Source: Apostichopus parvimensis
Taxonomy: Eukaryota; Echinodermata; Holothuroidea; Aspidochirotida; Stichopodidae
Direction: 5' to 3'
Length of the DNA stretch: 33,133 bases
Assembly (NCBI GenBank): GCA_000934455.1
Contig: KN884552.1
Location: forward strand, 8,740-41,872
Shown here piece after piece: positions 31,655 through 33,133 of this stretch. Every line of letters starts with the position of its first letter. The stretch's first letter is position 1. The notes beneath the pieces are model-generated. The model worked only from the letters and a program-made list of their open reading frames with translations. It did no database searches and was not told the DNA's origin. The position numbers and the translations under genes are program-made.

Positions 31655-33000
31655 ACGAACGCGTTTGTTGTGGAGTTAAACAATAGTTTCAATTACAGAA
31701 AATATAACGAATGTCACTGTGACACATGGTAAGTGCACCTATAGAGTGTGTCAAACGATATGGTATTTAAAGATAGCAGTTCATAAAGGTGTGAATTTCG
31801 ATTCCGTTGGTCCATATACACTAACATTGCCCAGCCTTTAAGTGATAGATTTAAGTATTGACCTAACATAAGGCTTAGCAATTGTAGTGTAGTATTTCCT
31901 GCTCAAATTAGTAGCTTGTTGTAAATGAAATAATTAAGAATATATACTGCTGGATGAGTGTGCCAAGATCGTTTTGTGACGATCGAAACATATGTACATG
32001 AAATATTGTCTCTGTACAGATATGAACCTAGCCCCCCTCCTACAAAAGATTGACAATCGCCTAAAAAATGAGCTTGTACTATAGTATCAGATAATTGCTG
32101 GTATACATATTGCAAACTGTTTAGAGCGACAAATGACTCAATGCGTTTCCATATACTCAGTGTTATGTTGTTTTTGATGCAATTTTTCAGTGTGCCATTT
32201 CTCCATACTTGCAACTATGTTGGTTCCTGTACCAAGAAACGGTAGTCGCTCAGCACCAAACTGTTATCAGGATTAGTGTAAATTACCAAGTTAATAATCT
32301 TCTGCTTTGTCAAATGCATCTTAAATAGACGATTCCCGTTGTCAAGGAAACTTATTCTGCTTTTGATAGTTATGCTGCTAACGAAAATCAAATTTAAGCG
32401 AATCCTTCTATCACTGATTTGCTTCCTTTACTTTAATAATGCATCCGAAGAGATATTGTCATGGTTCACGCTTATTTTCTTTACAATTTTAGGTGATGAA
32501 CAGAAGAAACAGAAAAGAAAAACGCGGTCACTGGTACGTTATGTGTACGCTTTCGAATAAGCAATGTTCGTAGGAATCTTAAATCCGCATGAACTAGGTG
32601 AATGGTATAGCAGCATCGTTAGCCGCACAATTTCGGTCCCCATGTAACTTATCAGTGTAGCTTGTATGTCTTTATACACTGGAACAATGCTATACTCGTA
32701 AGTTTATTATCCACAGCCAATACCGTTTATCAGGTTATCTGGTTTTAAGTATAACATTCCCTGAATTGAAATATATGTTTTTGTTAATTTGATGTACAAC
32801 GATTTCCTTTGCAAGCGAATATATAGTGCAAGTAACCACCTGCGTAAGTAATCTTTACTTTTTGAGAAAAGTCATCCAAGAAAGAATCTGGGCACGTTAA
32901 CCAAACTGATCCCCTCTCAACCCCAATACCCATGCATCGAGACTGTTAACATTGTCAATTGTGTATCACGAGTCCCTTAGAAAAGGAAAATACACCTTGC
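31655..33000. other. No gene recognised
   Basis: AT-rich. A stretch on the minus strand (31903-32214) is open for 103 codons with no domain seen. At about 32480-32534 a T-rich tract, TTTTAG and a basic segment DEQKKQKRKTRSL before GTACGT look exon-like, but nothing upstream or downstream supports a gene. Confidence 0.4.
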
Positions 33001-33007
33001 ATGATCA

Positions 33008-33133
33008 TAGGCGTACGGGACCATTTCAGTTTGGGGGGGCAGAACTTTTTGTGCCCGAAAGTTCACGTGACACTATCTAAGCGGAGCGCCACCATCGGTT
33101 GGCGCGTAGCGTACAAGAAAATTTTTGGCAAAT
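33008..33133 (+). repeat. Partial dispersed repeat, runs off the window
   Basis: Bases 33073-33125 are nearly identical to the reverse complement of 21075-21126 inside the nested element (ATCTAAGCGGAGCGCCACC … GCGTACAAGAAAATTT). The start (AGGCGTACGGGACC, then a G-run) differs from that element's end, so the two are related but distinct repeats sharing an internal block. Confidence 0.7.

Noticed and set aside
32339-32560. Exon with a basic segment (KKQKRKTRSL) as a Harbinger-type or host gene exon
   Set aside because: Splice-like edges exist, but the segment is short and low in complexity and nothing nearby supports a gene.

Overview
This is a eukaryotic window: AT-rich, with long non-coding stretches, GT-AG intron signals, no bacterial gene organisation and several nested transposable elements. 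A marine invertebrate deuterostome, possibly an echinoderm such as a sea cucumber, fits the mix of families seen, but this is an inference from style and family content, not proof. I find no intact ordinary host gene. Almost everything recognisable is a transposon, a remnant of one, or a duplicated block.

Left end (1-5561): a broken coding remnant (292-919) resembling the N-terminus of a Penelope-like reverse-transcriptase protein; a 2-kb minisatellite of about 35 units (1083-3099) that stays open in a 20-residue repeat frame and is bordered by splice-like signals; then AT-rich sequence with a very degenerate ~200-bp repeat.

Framework (5562-31315): two copies of one block. Copy A (5562-10470) is fairly compact. 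Copy B (10977-31315) is the same block split by two large insertions. Both copies start with a ~41-bp minisatellite. Both contain a possible two-exon mini-gene (8881-9059 and 23021-23201) in which the flanks are conserved but the 76-bp first coding exon is unrelated between copies.

Insertion 1 (12443-22885): a 10.4-kb DNA transposon with short terminal inverted repeats (AGRGGCGTGRTCGT) and a TTAA target duplication, best matched to the Kolobok type. Copy A keeps the matching empty site (7497-7500). It carries two convergent, broken genes: a rightward DDE-transposase-like gene in three exons (12704-16323), and a leftward gene (22341-17760) joining an N-terminal cysteine-rich CXC-type domain to a P2X7-type C-terminal ('ballast') domain. 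A second DNA element (19281-21169, target duplication GGTAC, with a 415-base assembly gap) is nested in an intron of the leftward gene.

Insertion 2 (23458-30496): a 7.0-kb element that is a giant imperfect palindrome with arms of about 2.4-2.6 kb. Each arm holds a SAM-like first exon with a splice donor; the loop holds a C-terminal exon of what looks like the same gene family.

Right end (31313-33133): a fragment of a LINE reverse transcriptase C-terminus on the minus strand, unremarkable sequence, and a partial repeat running off the window that shares a 53-bp block with the nested element at 21075-21126. All family assignments are from motif recognition by eye; no database search was run.
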